Virus record (IMG/VR): IMGVR_UViG_3300030002_000003
Location: 1-64,000 of that record
Origin: a virus
Reading direction: 5' to 3' (one strand)
DNA: 64,000 nucleotides
Shown one piece after another: positions 25,801-35,500 of this stretch. The position numbers and the translations under genes are program-made. A model generated the notes under the pieces. The model had not been told where the DNA came from, made no database searches, and worked only from the letters and a program-made list of their open reading frames with translations. The stretch's first letter is position 1; each line of letters opens with the position of its first letter.

Positions 25801-27321
25801 ACTATAAAGCTTCTATACCAAAACAGCAGGAACATTACAAATAAAACTATAGAGACTACTTCTAATCCATTTGGATCAGATTATACTAGAAGACTGTTTC
25901 AAGCAGATTCATTTGAATACTCTGGAGATACGTTGCCAAAAACAAAGGCTGGATTAATTACACCCGATAGATATGTGTCTAACGGAGGTAAACAATATTT
26001 AAATCTATCATATTCACTGACTATTGGAGATTGTAGGGACTTTAATGGAGCTAAATCTGAAATAGATGACGTATATACTAGCTCTGTATTAGCTATATCT
26101 GGAACAAAGGCTTCAGGACATCACGGAGAAGGAATAATATTTTCAGTTAATAATGAGAATACAATACCTCATATGTTATCCATAGATACGGTTAGAAACG
26201 AATACTCTAATTCTAACTACTCTACTGAACATAAGCGACTTGATAAGATGGGGATGGCCACTCTTTCTACATATATAATGAATATGAAGAAGATGAATAG
26301 CAGTATATACGGTGGATCATCTATAGTTGATAGACAATTTACTGAATATATATCTACTGGATATTCTATTAACCCTGAAGAAGCGACAAACGTTGATGTA
26401 TTTGGAGGTGACACTTTCATAGGAATATTTGACTATACTATAACCAGGTCTACAGAACCTATGATGGGTAATGCTGGAATGGATAGCGGCCTATTTGTAA
26501 CTGAAGAATGTCTTGCTGCTCAAGCTAAGCACGTAGGTGCTATGATACCATTAGAATCATCTATAAACTTACACCTGGTTAATTCTAAGTCATACGTGGC
26601 TAGTAGCTATAATGGAGATATAGAAAAGAATCCAGGATCATATATGCCAGCCGGTTCATATGGAGGAACATATACATCAGTTCAAGAGCTACCTCAGTAC
26701 GCATATAACTCAGCGTACTCAGCGGAACCTACAGCATTGTCGTATTACCCTAGATTAATAGGTACTGAGTCAAATAAATCATTTGATTGTAGAGTTTATT
26801 CGTCAGAGGTTAAGACTAATGATGAGTTATCTGACAGTTGGACTAAGTTCAAAGTTGCTAATTATATAGATGTTGACTCTGAATTTGGTAGACTGACCAA
26901 TTTGTATAAATTCAACAATAAGCTATTTTTCTGGCAAGATAATTCGTTTGGAGTTTTATCAGTAAACGAACGATCACTGATGAAAGATAATAACCTTACT
27001 GAATTGGTACTTGGGACGTCTGGAATACTTACTAGATTTGATTATATATCTACAAGCAATGGATTTAAATACGGCATCATAGGGGGCATTTCTAGCTCTG
27101 ATAATACTCTTTACTGGTATGACTCAGACAGGGCGGAGATCGTCGCTTACAGGGGCTCTATTGGTGCTCTATCGAAGCTTAAAGGAGTTCAATCGATATT
27201 GAATGATAGCAAATCTACAATAAATGAAGAAGGAAACAATATTCCTATCATATACGACAAGAAATATAACGAGATTATGATATCTCTTTACGGCATAAAG
27301 GATGCCTCTACTATAGAATAA
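22888..27321 (+). CDS. Muzzle-type tail protein (large tail stabilisation/nozzle protein)
   Basis: A 1477-residue protein starting MNPRTGKKVANTFGKGMNLD, with the long beta-rich layout of the crAss-like tail muzzle: repeated beta blocks, DAFNDNGN-like loops and a C-terminal propeller-like stretch (FWQDNSFGVLSVNERSL to GIIGGISSSDNTLYW). The N-terminal text QYRYAENIRCVANNNATSGA is typical of phage tail nozzle or stabilisation proteins. It closes the tail and may form the channel exit for DNA and ejected proteins. It is placed directly after the ring proteins and two bases before a FISUMP gene. Signal peptide and catalytic residues are absent. Confidence 0.75.
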   Translation: MNPRTGKKVANTFGKGMNLDLDKSLLNKDQYRYAENIRCVANNNATSGAITNIQSSKLVDLSFGANEKIIGTTAIRNIGVVFTFDTVTNKNRLYRIDFSNPLIPVKKNVLPGNPGRVVGLDVGVDMGINESSVLSIVGRFEDFDNIKVYWADGLSYMRSVNIAASNDIKNEIIDNVSTLDILPSTAFKRPSIYGIDSGLLNSGLIQYYYQLFNSSGSETAVSQPSPMVHLTESVIKQKSIDYLGTGLGDKYGKSANKSVKVEIGIPEGNKLSKIRLISVYYYNYAEVPVIHIVKELDLVESNSGSSIIIEDSGSGAIGELSVQEFASIGGYLFKPNYLESKDNILFAGNVKEDTWDMPNPGEPGYYDTRAYQFDINGYCHIKNGSVTNTYSSEVIGTVPTTHDSIHDEIYTVDKYSSLTDIYDANGNLGGSGVNVSYLFTNTYFVESYGDFWSNTPGITKPAGDAARFIDNRTARIGDVKREIDSVRIFKSDGTYCNSDITNFGLPVHEGPLNYANPYLSNNFKSYQRDEIYRFAAVFYDSKGRSTTAKWIADIRFPAGYVSNSEWNSSIFEMPEETDNLGYSDITMLKNQELLVKPLGLSFNFNNIPSNISRIEIVRAKRDLINKTILSQGVVQKVGTYHDSIGDSDLTPPIEGSIMPHPFIAMGYNYSSLGPVYEILETGYNSNDIAVPWTSDNKCCFFGFPNAIVWERSGADTTQFVGYDDFGGGRNVRYDFTKHALSPYRASNTDFLFINPETSFYGVDFTEQIRGITTNPTFETVDIIFPKSTPPTLLTARGDTGRSSYYGSPLHERLSFYGGGKWNPSSLYFGADINTKNRNNTTFFSLFGLFGMDMKNINPSFDHNLALDLCKVIPAPEKLDIYPPTLNDGINNITYPRGYVATGGAYVTSTGDQQASYRSGSGRVFSDAAAFDNGRPMCDIPPAYYTASIEGGLIGGTFKYFRRLFDVKNDSKTIKLLYQNSRNITNKTIETTSNPFGSDYTRRLFQADSFEYSGDTLPKTKAGLITPDRYVSNGGKQYLNLSYSLTIGDCRDFNGAKSEIDDVYTSSVLAISGTKASGHHGEGIIFSVNNENTIPHMLSIDTVRNEYSNSNYSTEHKRLDKMGMATLSTYIMNMKKMNSSIYGGSSIVDRQFTEYISTGYSINPEEATNVDVFGGDTFIGIFDYTITRSTEPMMGNAGMDSGLFVTEECLAAQAKHVGAMIPLESSINLHLVNSKSYVASSYNGDIEKNPGSYMPAGSYGGTYTSVQELPQYAYNSAYSAEPTALSYYPRLIGTESNKSFDCRVYSSEVKTNDELSDSWTKFKVANYIDVDSEFGRLTNLYKFNNKLFFWQDNSFGVLSVNERSLMKDNNLTELVLGTSGILTRFDYISTSNGFKYGIIGGISSSDNTLYWYDSDRAEIVAYRGSIGALSKLKGVQSILNDSKSTINEEGNNIPIIYDKKYNEIMISLYGIKDASTIE

Positions 27322-27322
27322 T

Positions 27323-28450
27323 ATGCTAAGCACATTAAACTACTCAGAAGCCATAGAGGCTTTTTCATCATTTATCTCATCTGATCCTAAATGGTATATT
27401 GATTTAAAGGGATCGTATTACTCATTTGATGCAGACGGTAAATGTTTTCTTCATAATGTAGAGAATGACTATAATAGAATGAAAGATACATATACTCCAG
27501 ATAGATCATTCATTAGATTTCTAATAAATGATGATTATGAAGTTACAAAAACATTTGACAATGTATCATATTCTGCTGATTTTCATCCTACTGAAAATAT
27601 AGTTCCATTGCAATTTAAAACTAGATTGTACACTACAGATAAGGTTGAATTTATAGATAGTAGAGAAGATACTTATAAGTTTTCTATACCTAGAGATAGC
27701 TCAGAAGACATATCTTCATCGTCGTCAAAAACTATAAAACACGGTAGACTTTATAGCTGGGATGCCTTTATAGATTCTAGAGGAATCGCCCCTTCTGGCT
27801 GGCATATTCCAAGTCTAGAGGAATGGCAAACCTTAATCACTTACTCAGGAGGAAGTGAGGCTGGCGGAAAACTTAAAGAAGTCGGCACCCTTAATTGGAA
27901 CTCCCCAAATACAGGAGCTACAAATGAATCTAATTTTACGGCTTTGCCAAGCGGAATAAGGTATGGTTCTGATATAAATATTGGAGATGAATGTTCTTTT
28001 TGGGCTTTAGAACAATATTATATCAAATTAGAGCATGATAATGGCAGTGTTAGCACAGTGTATTTATACAATACTGGTGGACAAGCAAAATCAATAAGAT
28101 TAATCAAAGATGACTCCATAAATGAAGGAGATATTATAATTGATGGAGATACGTATAATTCGGTTACTATTGGTACTCAGGTTTGGCTAAAACAAAATCT
28201 CGCTGTTAAGCATTATCAAAACGGAGACCTAATAGGATCTGATTTCTCTGGAACAATTGGCGCCGTTGAGGCGTATAATGGAGATGAGAATAATGTATAC
28301 GCAATAGTAAATATTCCTGAATCAAAAGCATTATTTGCATCCAGGCTTAGAGGTAAGTACATGGTATGCGATTACGAATTTAAAAGCAATGATGGGTATA
28401 CGTTCAGATTGCCTTATATAGAAACAACATATAGATATTCAATGATATAA
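27323..28450 (+). CDS. Second permuted FISUMP-domain protein
   Basis: A 375-residue protein. Residues 1 to about 130 form a distinct N-terminal domain, followed by a serine run and then the FISUMP domain. From about residue 139 comes HGRLYSWDAFIDSRGIAPSG, then GGKLKEVGTLNWNSPNTGAT, and IRLIKDDS, followed by GDTYNSVTIGTQVWLKQNL at about 275. So again the halves are reversed. It lies directly behind the muzzle gene and may decorate the tail tip and touch the host surface. It is a paralogue of the protein at 17598-18707. Confidence 0.75.
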   Translation: MLSTLNYSEAIEAFSSFISSDPKWYIDLKGSYYSFDADGKCFLHNVENDYNRMKDTYTPDRSFIRFLINDDYEVTKTFDNVSYSADFHPTENIVPLQFKTRLYTTDKVEFIDSREDTYKFSIPRDSSEDISSSSSKTIKHGRLYSWDAFIDSRGIAPSGWHIPSLEEWQTLITYSGGSEAGGKLKEVGTLNWNSPNTGATNESNFTALPSGIRYGSDINIGDECSFWALEQYYIKLEHDNGSVSTVYLYNTGGQAKSIRLIKDDSINEGDIIIDGDTYNSVTIGTQVWLKQNLAVKHYQNGDLIGSDFSGTIGAVEAYNGDENNVYAIVNIPESKALFASRLRGKYMVCDYEFKSNDGYTFRLPYIETTYRYSMI

Positions 28451-28451
28451 T

Positions 28452-30674
28452 ATGAATAAGAATATAAATAAATTGAAGTCTAATACTGCTTCTAAAAGAC
28501 TTTTAAAGAAATATGATCTAGGAACTACTGGTTTTAATGTAGATAGTTACATGAAGCTAAATAAGCCTGGAATGCAGCAAGTATACGGAGCTCAATACTT
28601 TGATCCAAATACAAACACTGCTATAGCGTCAAATGGAGTAGCAGCTGGTGGAGAATCTGTAGCTGGAAGCGCGATGGGTGGAATTACTCCTGGAGGAATA
28701 GCATCCGCTGCTAGTGGAATAGGTGATTTAGTTACATCGTTTGGTGGCGGAGACGCTACGTCTACCGCATCTAAAGTAGGTGGAACATTAGCTAGTGCTG
28801 GAAAGTTTGCTCAAATGGGTGCAGGATTTGGACCATATGGAGCAGCAGCAGGAGCTGTAGTTGGAGGAGTTGTTGGATTGCTTGGTGCTAATAAGGCGGC
28901 TGGGCAACAAATAGCTGCGGAGACTCAAGCTGATATAGATACTAGAATGAATTCCAACAGGAACTCAAATACTGCTATAGCTGGAAAATATAACGCTAGG
29001 AACTTTACAAACAGCAGAGTAGCTGGATTTGATAAAGGCGTTGCTAAGTTTAAATCAAATGGAATAAACTCTAATGATCCAAATGCATTAATTGCTAACG
29101 GAGAAGGAGTAATGGATGGAGCAACTGGTAGAATTGGAACCGTAGATGGTACATATAATCCTAATAATCCAGATGTCGTCCCAGCTAATTTAACAGAAGG
29201 TAGTTCAGTGTATTCTAAGAATGACAAATACGTAATACCTGGAGGGTATAGCACTCCTGCTGATATTATAGCAAGAGCTGAAAAAATGCAAACAATTAAC
29301 GATAAAATACTAATGCCAAAAGAAGGACAAAGAAAACTTGCTGGATTAGATAAGAAAACTGCTGAGTTAAATAGACTTAATATATCGAAGCAAGCTCAAT
29401 TGCTTAACATGAATACCATGCTTAATCAACAACTACAGGGAGGAATTCCAGCAAATTCACAATTACCTAGATATGACGATGGAGTTACTTCATCTAAGAA
29501 ACAAAAAGTATCTACCGATGTAATGCAAGGCGGAAGTACAGTTGGTATTCCTAAAGTAGATGTAACTGGTGTTCCAGAGGGAGATTATATTGATATACAA
29601 GTTCCAGTAGCTAAGGGTCAAACTATAGCTAGACAAGGAGTGTCTTTTGCAAATAAAGCCGCTCTTGATAAATGGGGACTAAATGTTGACTTTGGTGTTA
29701 AAAATGGAGCAGTTGATGAGGTAATGGCTGGGAATTGGACTGGACAAATGAATAAACTAGATCCTAATTACAAAACTGGAGGGAGTTCTGGGTATACGGA
29801 CGGAATTAAGAACCTTAGGATTTATAAGGATCAGGCAGCTAAATATGCTGTAGCTGGATCACCTGCGGCAACTACTGCTCAGTCTCAAATAGACCCATCT
29901 TATAGTCTATCTAACTATGGACTTAATGGAGGAAAGCAAGCTCCGTCGACTATGACTGGATTTGGTACTAAACCAACAGTTAATAATATAGTTAGCCCTA
30001 CATCGTCTCCTAGCATAGATGTATCAGGAGTAGGATACGGGAATGTATTTTCTAGTCTATCTGCAATGGCACCTGCATTGAACAATATGTTCTCGGGTCC
30101 AGCTGATGTTGCTAAGCCAGTATACGAGCAATATCTAAATACTAACAATAGATACAATATGGCTCCAGCAATGAAAGATGCTGAAGAGCAACGCAGAATA
30201 GCTGCATATAATAATAGATCTATAAATACAAGTACTGGAGCAGGCATGGCATTCAGATCAGCAACTCCATCTATAGATATATTGTCTGATATACAAGATA
30301 GAGCAAATACCGCTAATATTGGTTATAAGAATCAATACAATGCAGTCGCCAATGAAAATATTAGAGCTAATACTAACGAACAAAGAAGAGTAGATGACCT
30401 TAATGCTAGAAATCAAGCCTCTGCTAGAAATATCAAGCGAACTGGATTGTCTCAAATGGCAGAAGGAATTCAAACTAATCAACTTATGTCTAATCAACGT
30501 AAGGATGATATGTTTAAATCATTAATATTCTCTAGATATAATACTGCAATGTCTGACGCAGATAAAGCCTCATTAGATGCTTCTATAGCAAAGATGTATG
30601 GTGGTCAAGATAATATAAATATTGGCAAATTTTTTAAAAAGAAAACAGGTATTAGAAAACCTACAAATAAATAA
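28452..30674 (+). CDS. Internal or ejected virion protein, Gly/Ala-rich
   Basis: A 740-residue protein. Residues about 60-155 are a glycine- and alanine-rich hydrophobic region (GPYGAAAGAVVGGVVGLLGA) that could insert in membranes. Then comes a QVP-, N- and G-rich middle with IPKVDVTGVPEGDYIDIQVP at about 366, where a P-x-V-x-VTG pattern recalls the N-terminal motifs of the genes at 316 and 4712. The last 150 residues are alpha-helical and basic. Position before the giant proteins fits the internal proteins of podoviruses that are ejected to build a channel. Function is inferred. Confidence 0.6.
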   Translation: MNKNINKLKSNTASKRLLKKYDLGTTGFNVDSYMKLNKPGMQQVYGAQYFDPNTNTAIASNGVAAGGESVAGSAMGGITPGGIASAASGIGDLVTSFGGGDATSTASKVGGTLASAGKFAQMGAGFGPYGAAAGAVVGGVVGLLGANKAAGQQIAAETQADIDTRMNSNRNSNTAIAGKYNARNFTNSRVAGFDKGVAKFKSNGINSNDPNALIANGEGVMDGATGRIGTVDGTYNPNNPDVVPANLTEGSSVYSKNDKYVIPGGYSTPADIIARAEKMQTINDKILMPKEGQRKLAGLDKKTAELNRLNISKQAQLLNMNTMLNQQLQGGIPANSQLPRYDDGVTSSKKQKVSTDVMQGGSTVGIPKVDVTGVPEGDYIDIQVPVAKGQTIARQGVSFANKAALDKWGLNVDFGVKNGAVDEVMAGNWTGQMNKLDPNYKTGGSSGYTDGIKNLRIYKDQAAKYAVAGSPAATTAQSQIDPSYSLSNYGLNGGKQAPSTMTGFGTKPTVNNIVSPTSSPSIDVSGVGYGNVFSSLSAMAPALNNMFSGPADVAKPVYEQYLNTNNRYNMAPAMKDAEEQRRIAAYNNRSINTSTGAGMAFRSATPSIDILSDIQDRANTANIGYKNQYNAVANENIRANTNEQRRVDDLNARNQASARNIKRTGLSQMAEGIQTNQLMSNQRKDDMFKSLIFSRYNTAMSDADKASLDASIAKMYGGQDNINIGKFFKKKTGIRKPTNK

Positions 30675-30676
30675 AA

Positions 30677-32575
30677 ATGGGAATAAATTTATACGATAAT
30701 CCAGCACAAGCTAAGTTCATAAATACGTATGTTCCTATTCAGTTTGAGAACTTATATAGAGTTGCCGATAAAGCACAGAAGAATCTAGACGAGAATGAGA
30801 AGTTAATGGATGACACTACTCTTAACTACTCTAGCTTAAACACCATGTCTGATGCAGATAAGGCTAAATGGGACTCTGATATCTATGGACCTATAAAGAA
30901 CTTTGTTGATACTAAGTTTAATAGCGACCAAGCAATGAAAGATCCTACGCTACAGTCTGAATATAAGGCTATGGTAAGGAGATTAAAGAATAATCCAACT
31001 ACATCTGCTTTGATGACCTCTGCTGTTAATATGAGAGAAGTGGCTAAGAAGTCTGACCCTAGATGGGGTGAATATGAAAAGAATAAACTTAGGGCTCATG
31101 ATACATCTGCTCAAGGTGTATTTGATGGAAGTAATATTCAATACGAAGGATGGGATAAAGTAGAGGAAGAGATATTTAAAGATCTTCCAAAGGATGGTAC
31201 TCATCAAAAAGCATTATCTACTGGTAATTGGGAAGTTAGCGGTACTACTGATACTGACTTAAAAAATGTTCTAGCAAATACAAAAGACTATTTAGCTACT
31301 CATCCATTTATAAACGCAGCCGTAGAAAAAGATTTACAGGATGGAAACATACCTAAATCTTATTACAGTACTGACTCCAAAGGAAATGTACTTGTAGATC
31401 CTTCTACTGGACAACCATCCGTAGATAAATTTAAATATGCAGAAGACAAGATATATGCTTTAGCTAAAGCTAGGGAACACTTAGACTATAAGTATATAGG
31501 AGATAAGATTAGAGCTAATAGGCCTACATACTCAGGCGCAGAAAGTCCTCAGCAGTATTCTATAGTTCAAGAGGAGAATAACCTATTAGGAGGACAAGTG
31601 CAATCTAATTTAAGAACCGCATATCTAGAAGCTATTGGAAAACAGGTAATTAGAAAAGATGGTCAACTTCAGGCTAACACTAGGGGCCCATTAGGATCTA
31701 TAGGGGCAAGTTATTGGACTGCTAATTCAAATGCGTCTAGACTTGAAGGCGATGTCGCTAAGGCTAAAATAACTCTATCTAGAACAGAAGATCCAGCCGC
31801 CAGAGCAAACATAATGAATGTGTTAGCAGGAAAGGAAAAGGCGTTGTCTAATGCACGCGAGTCCGTTTCTAGGCTGCAAGGAGATTTCGATAATCAGATA
31901 GCAGCAGACGTTAGTTTACATAAATATCCAACAGCAATTGGAGGAAGACAGCTTAAACCAGTACTTACTAAAGATCAGGTAGCTGAGGCCTATAAAACTA
32001 AAATGACTCCAGCGTTTATATCTCAATGGTATAATACTAGTATAGGAACTCCATTCCAATTAAAGAATCAAAGAGGCGTAGTAGCCAATACATACACAGT
32101 TCCAGGTTCTGAGAAGCTAACATTTGTAGATAGACATAAAAAGCTACCACTAACAACTACTGGTGCTCATACAGATAAATCTGTACACGCCATGAATACT
32201 CTTATGAGTTCTGGCAGACTAAGTAATAAAATATCATTCGCTCCTACTTCTACTGCAATTAAGTATTCTGACAATATAGAAAACTATGGGTCTGCATACA
32301 TAGATAAAGGATCTGCGCTTCAATCAGGACTTACTCCTTATGATATTTCTACACTAAAGAAGAGTGGTATGATTTCAGAACAAACAGTAGAGGTTAGTCC
32401 TGCTACAGGAACTGGAGCTACTGCAAAACCAGCAAAAACGGTTACATACTTAGTTATTCCAACTACGTATAATATACCAGCAGAATCTACATCTCCTGGA
32501 TATGAAGCTGCAAGAGTAGACCAAAAGAATCCAAATTTCATAGCTAATCCAGCTCATTACGGATTAAACAAATAA
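30677..32575 (+). CDS. Internal or cargo virion protein (632 residues)
   Basis: A largely helical, polar protein with start MGINLYDNPAQAKFINTYVP and then IQFENLYRVADKAQKNLDE, a start I recognise as conserved in crAss-like phages for a virion-packed protein. It lies two bases behind the preceding internal protein gene and 14 bases before the giant one. No membrane segment or catalytic motif is visible. In this order it is likely ejected with the giant proteins at infection. Evidence is context and the N-terminal pattern. Confidence 0.6.
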   Translation: MGINLYDNPAQAKFINTYVPIQFENLYRVADKAQKNLDENEKLMDDTTLNYSSLNTMSDADKAKWDSDIYGPIKNFVDTKFNSDQAMKDPTLQSEYKAMVRRLKNNPTTSALMTSAVNMREVAKKSDPRWGEYEKNKLRAHDTSAQGVFDGSNIQYEGWDKVEEEIFKDLPKDGTHQKALSTGNWEVSGTTDTDLKNVLANTKDYLATHPFINAAVEKDLQDGNIPKSYYSTDSKGNVLVDPSTGQPSVDKFKYAEDKIYALAKAREHLDYKYIGDKIRANRPTYSGAESPQQYSIVQEENNLLGGQVQSNLRTAYLEAIGKQVIRKDGQLQANTRGPLGSIGASYWTANSNASRLEGDVAKAKITLSRTEDPAARANIMNVLAGKEKALSNARESVSRLQGDFDNQIAADVSLHKYPTAIGGRQLKPVLTKDQVAEAYKTKMTPAFISQWYNTSIGTPFQLKNQRGVVANTYTVPGSEKLTFVDRHKKLPLTTTGAHTDKSVHAMNTLMSSGRLSNKISFAPTSTAIKYSDNIENYGSAYIDKGSALQSGLTPYDISTLKKSGMISEQTVEVSPATGTGATAKPAKTVTYLVIPTTYNIPAESTSPGYEAARVDQKNPNFIANPAHYGLNK

Positions 32576-32589
32576 TATAGCAATTTCTG

Positions 32590-35500
32590 ATGAAGAGACC
32601 AAAAATAGATAAAAGAATTATAACTCCAGGTGCAATGGCAGACTATGCTAAGAGGGAAGCCTCTTGGTCTGGTATGCTTATGAGCGCAGGTGATTTGAGC
32701 GTCGGCAATTACAAAAAGGTTGCTCCAGAGGCTCCTGAGGTAGATACCGAGGCTCAAGACAAAGAGATTGCTAGAAAAGTTGATGTAGCTGTTGCTGAAA
32801 AACTAAAAGCAGCCGAGGCTGGGAAAGTAGATACGAATCTTATTCCTAAAGAGGATAAAGCTACTGAAGCTCCAACTAATCCTTTAGAACAGAAGCAATG
32901 GGAAGTTAATCAGAATAACTGGTTTGAAGCATACAAAAATAAGTTAGGCCCAAAATCATATCCATTGACTACTGGTCCATCTGAGACTCCTTTGTTTGAC
33001 TCAATGAAGGAAGGGGCTAAAAATACCATAAACTTTGTAAATACTGGCCTTAATCAGATATTTGACTTTCCTGCAACCTTGTCTGATATTGGCTCACATG
33101 CAGTTAAATTCGCCGCTAAATCTGCAAATGAGATAGATCAATTTGGGAAGGCTAATTATTTCTCTGACTCATGGAAAGCTACTGCAAATGGATTTGATGA
33201 TTCACATATAAGTAAAGCCGCTGGAGAGCAAGTTGAAGTATTAGGTCAGGCTAGAGACGGAATAGAAACTATGTCTGATGTAATTAAGACTGACCCTACT
33301 ATGCAAGAAGCCCTTCTAGCTTATAATGAGTGGAGTAAAAGACCAGATAAGATGGATGATGGAAATGGAATGCCAGTTTGGGATCAAGTTCAATCAGATC
33401 TTAGGCCTGCATTCGATAAACATTATAGTACTATCAAGAAATATATAGAGGCTAGAGATAAGTTTAGTCCTAATATGTTTAACACCGGTGAATCATTTGA
33501 AAAGACTGCTCATAAGGCTGGCTTATTAGATGGTATTGGTAACTTTGTAGATCAATTAGGAAATTCTATTACTGGCGTAGATGAAAATAATTCATTAGCA
33601 GGGAATGTTAGTAGATCTGGAAGTGGCGCATCTAATGCAGAAGCGTATCCAAAAGGATTCACTCCATATATGCAACCTGATGGCAAACCCGTTCCTAACT
33701 ACGCGCTTCCATCAACAGAAGAGCTTTTTGGTAAAGGTCCTGGATATGACATGCGTGCTACAAATGGGTATCTGAATGCTATGAATAAAATAAATCTTCA
33801 GGATATGAAAACTGAAGAAGACGTTGCATGGCACATGAGACAAAAGAAAGCTCGTGGAGACGCTTCTAATGCATTCCTTGTTAAGCAAAATCAGAACGAT
33901 AATATACTGTTTTCTATGCCTTCTCAGGTAGGTATATCTTCAGGCGATGTAACTACTCAATTTGCTTCTACAGGCCTGTCAATGGCTTTAGGTGCAGCCT
34001 CAGGGGTATCTAAGAACCCATTTATAAAGGGTGCTATTACCGCTGTTAATTTTGGTTCCAATTTAGCCTTAAATGCATACCAACGTAAGCATGAAAACTG
34101 GATGGAGCTTGATGATAATCATAGAACTAAGGTTAATGAGTATCTAGCTAAGAATGGCGGTGGCGACAGCAATATGCTGTATAACCAATCGGACGATAAG
34201 ATATTAAAACCATTATTAACTGATGGTGCTGGTGGGGACGAGGTAAATAAAGCTAGACAGGAGTTAAAAGAAAACGGAGCATTATCTACAGAGACTAGAG
34301 CTATTATAGAAAGAGGTATATTATCTAGACGTATCAAGACATCTGATAAAGTAACTAATGATGCATTAGCTAATGGTGACGTGAAATTGAAAGAATACAT
34401 GAAGCAGAATGATGCTTTCATGTGGACTGATGTTGCAGAGTCTATGATTATGTCTATCCCATTTGGAAGTGGAGCTACTAAGGCAATAGAGCTCGCTGCT
34501 AAACCAGAAGCATCTGCGGCTGCTAAATTTGCTGCAAAAACTATAGAAATGGCTGAAGGCAAGTACACTAAAACTATTGGAAAGATAATGCAACATGGAG
34601 CTATGATAGTTCCAAAGATAGCTGCAGCTCATACTGTAGATGCCTTAGGTGAAGCTTTTGAAGAATCAGGTCAATACGTAAATGGTCAGAACTATATAAA
34701 GAATCATATGAATGAATATGATTCATATATTGGGTCATTGATAGAAGGTACTAATTCTGGTATATCTGGTATCAAAATGATACTTGGAGAGAATGTAGAC
34801 AAAAATTACTATGATAAAGATCAACTAGAGATGAATGCTAAGGCTGGATTCTATATGGGACTTATTATGCCTCTTCCGTTTACTGCATTTCATACCGCTA
34901 CGGAAATAAGGGAAAATTCTAGAGAGAATAGAGCAAAGTCTTATATAGATGGAGGTATTGGGGCTCAAATAGACTCTGAATCAAGAATTACTAAAGCTAA
35001 TTTCTATGTAAACGCAGCTACAAAGGGGATGGGCGATGCTGTTGAAAATCATATAGAGAATCTTTCAGCTAATAACAAAGACCCATATAAAAAGAGACAA
35101 TTCCAAGACGAAGCTAAATTCGCTAAAGAGGTTCTTTCTGTTGCAGATAGCCCACAGGTAACTAAGTTTGCTAAAAATAATGGAAAATATGGATCAGAAG
35201 ATCATAAATTACTCACCTCTTTAATAGTTGACCATAGTGCGGCATATGAGGATGCTGTAAAAAAGGTTGATGAATCTAATTCTATACTTGATAAATCTAG
35301 TAAGACTGACTTTGAATCTGACTTTACATTCCAATCTGCATTTAATCAAATAAATAGTAGGAGAGAGGATGGGAGTGAGGCTATTATACCAAAAAATGTT
35401 CAACAGGAGTTGCATTCTCTAATGGCGGAAAAGCAGGCAACGGAGGTTTTAATTAACTTTAAAGAACTTAGTGACGCTCATGACATAGATAGAAAAGATA

